29,192 nucleotides of DNA from DTU089 sp964421815 (GTDB taxonomy: Bacteria > Bacillota > Clostridia > Oscillospirales > Acutalibacteraceae), in NCBI GenBank assembly GCA_964421815.1, contig CAYQYT010000018.1, forward strand, positions 1 to 29,192, written 5' to 3'. The number at the start of each line of letters is the position of its first letter. The first letter of the stretch is position 1. The translations under genes and the position numbers were made by a program. Shown here in pieces: positions 29,093-29,192 of the stretch. The notes under the pieces are model-generated. The model had not been told where the DNA came from. It worked only from the letters and a program-made list of their open reading frames with translations, and did not search any database.

Positions 29093-29192
29093 GCACTCGC
29101 GAGTTGAGGACAAGTCTCCGAGCCTCGAGAGTAGCAAACGAACCTTGAAAATTAAACAACGAGAAACAAAGAAACCCTTGAGATTTTTTTGA
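29093..29192 (+). other. probable 16S rRNA leader, cut at the window edge
   Basis: The segment GAACCTTGAAAATTAAACAA and the terminal TTGAGATTTTTTTGA closely resemble the sequence that precedes 16S rRNA genes in Clostridia, where GAGTTTGATC follows at once. Tandem promoters and boxA upstream support this. No mature 16S sequence is inside the window, so the assignment is inferred. Confidence 0.65.

Overview
The window looks like a chromosomal segment of an anaerobic, spore-forming Clostridia-type Firmicute with moderately low GC, probably an Oscillospirales/Ruminococcaceae-like gut lineage. The evidence is a sigma-G gene, spoVAE, rubrerythrin, McsA/McsB, an LCP-like protein, strong AAGGAGG-type ribosome sites, several GTG/TTG starts, and a window edge that appears to fall just before a 16S rRNA gene. 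No phage, insertion sequence, CRISPR array or tRNA gene was seen.

Layout. 1-1169: sporulation genes (5'-part of sigG on the minus strand, a 59-aa membrane protein, spoVAE). 1187-4885: single housekeeping or stress genes: M20 amidohydrolase, MIF-like tautomerase, hemolysin III-type membrane protein (minus strand), GtrA-like membrane protein, rubrerythrin. 4991-11551: one tight five-gene operon with its own promoter and terminator. It encodes two divergent ceramidase-fold hydrolases, a BadF-type amino-sugar kinase, a SIS-domain protein and a GH84 beta-N-acetylglucosaminidase, all apparently cytoplasmic; it is the best candidate for an undescribed pathway. 11581-15397: ProXp-ala-like editing deacylase, HAD phosphatase, flavodoxin-like reductase, phosphohexomutase with a coupled 31-aa membrane peptide. 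15429-15889: two microproteins, one Cys-rich and one Asp/Glu/Tyr-rich. 15910-17456: mcsA-mcsB, in which McsB has lost key catalytic residues. 17571-18598: EamA-family transporter.

18620-24523: a PhoB/OmpR-type two-component system followed by a membrane-anchored protein of unknown function, a radical SAM protein and a serine hydrolase. The same TTAACA-N5-TTAACA direct repeat lies before the regulator gene and again directly after the kinase gene, suggesting autoregulation and control of the downstream genes. 24600-26634: LCP-like and transglutaminase-like membrane-anchored proteins. 26647-28906: folE-folP-folB-folK, giving most steps from GTP to dihydropteroate. 28910-29192: tandem rRNA-type promoters with a boxA-like antitermination element, beginning 3 bases after the folK stop codon.

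Most intergenic gaps are short and hold recognisable hairpin terminators or sigma-A promoters. No gene-free stretch exceeds about 300 bases; the longest is the rRNA leader at the right end.
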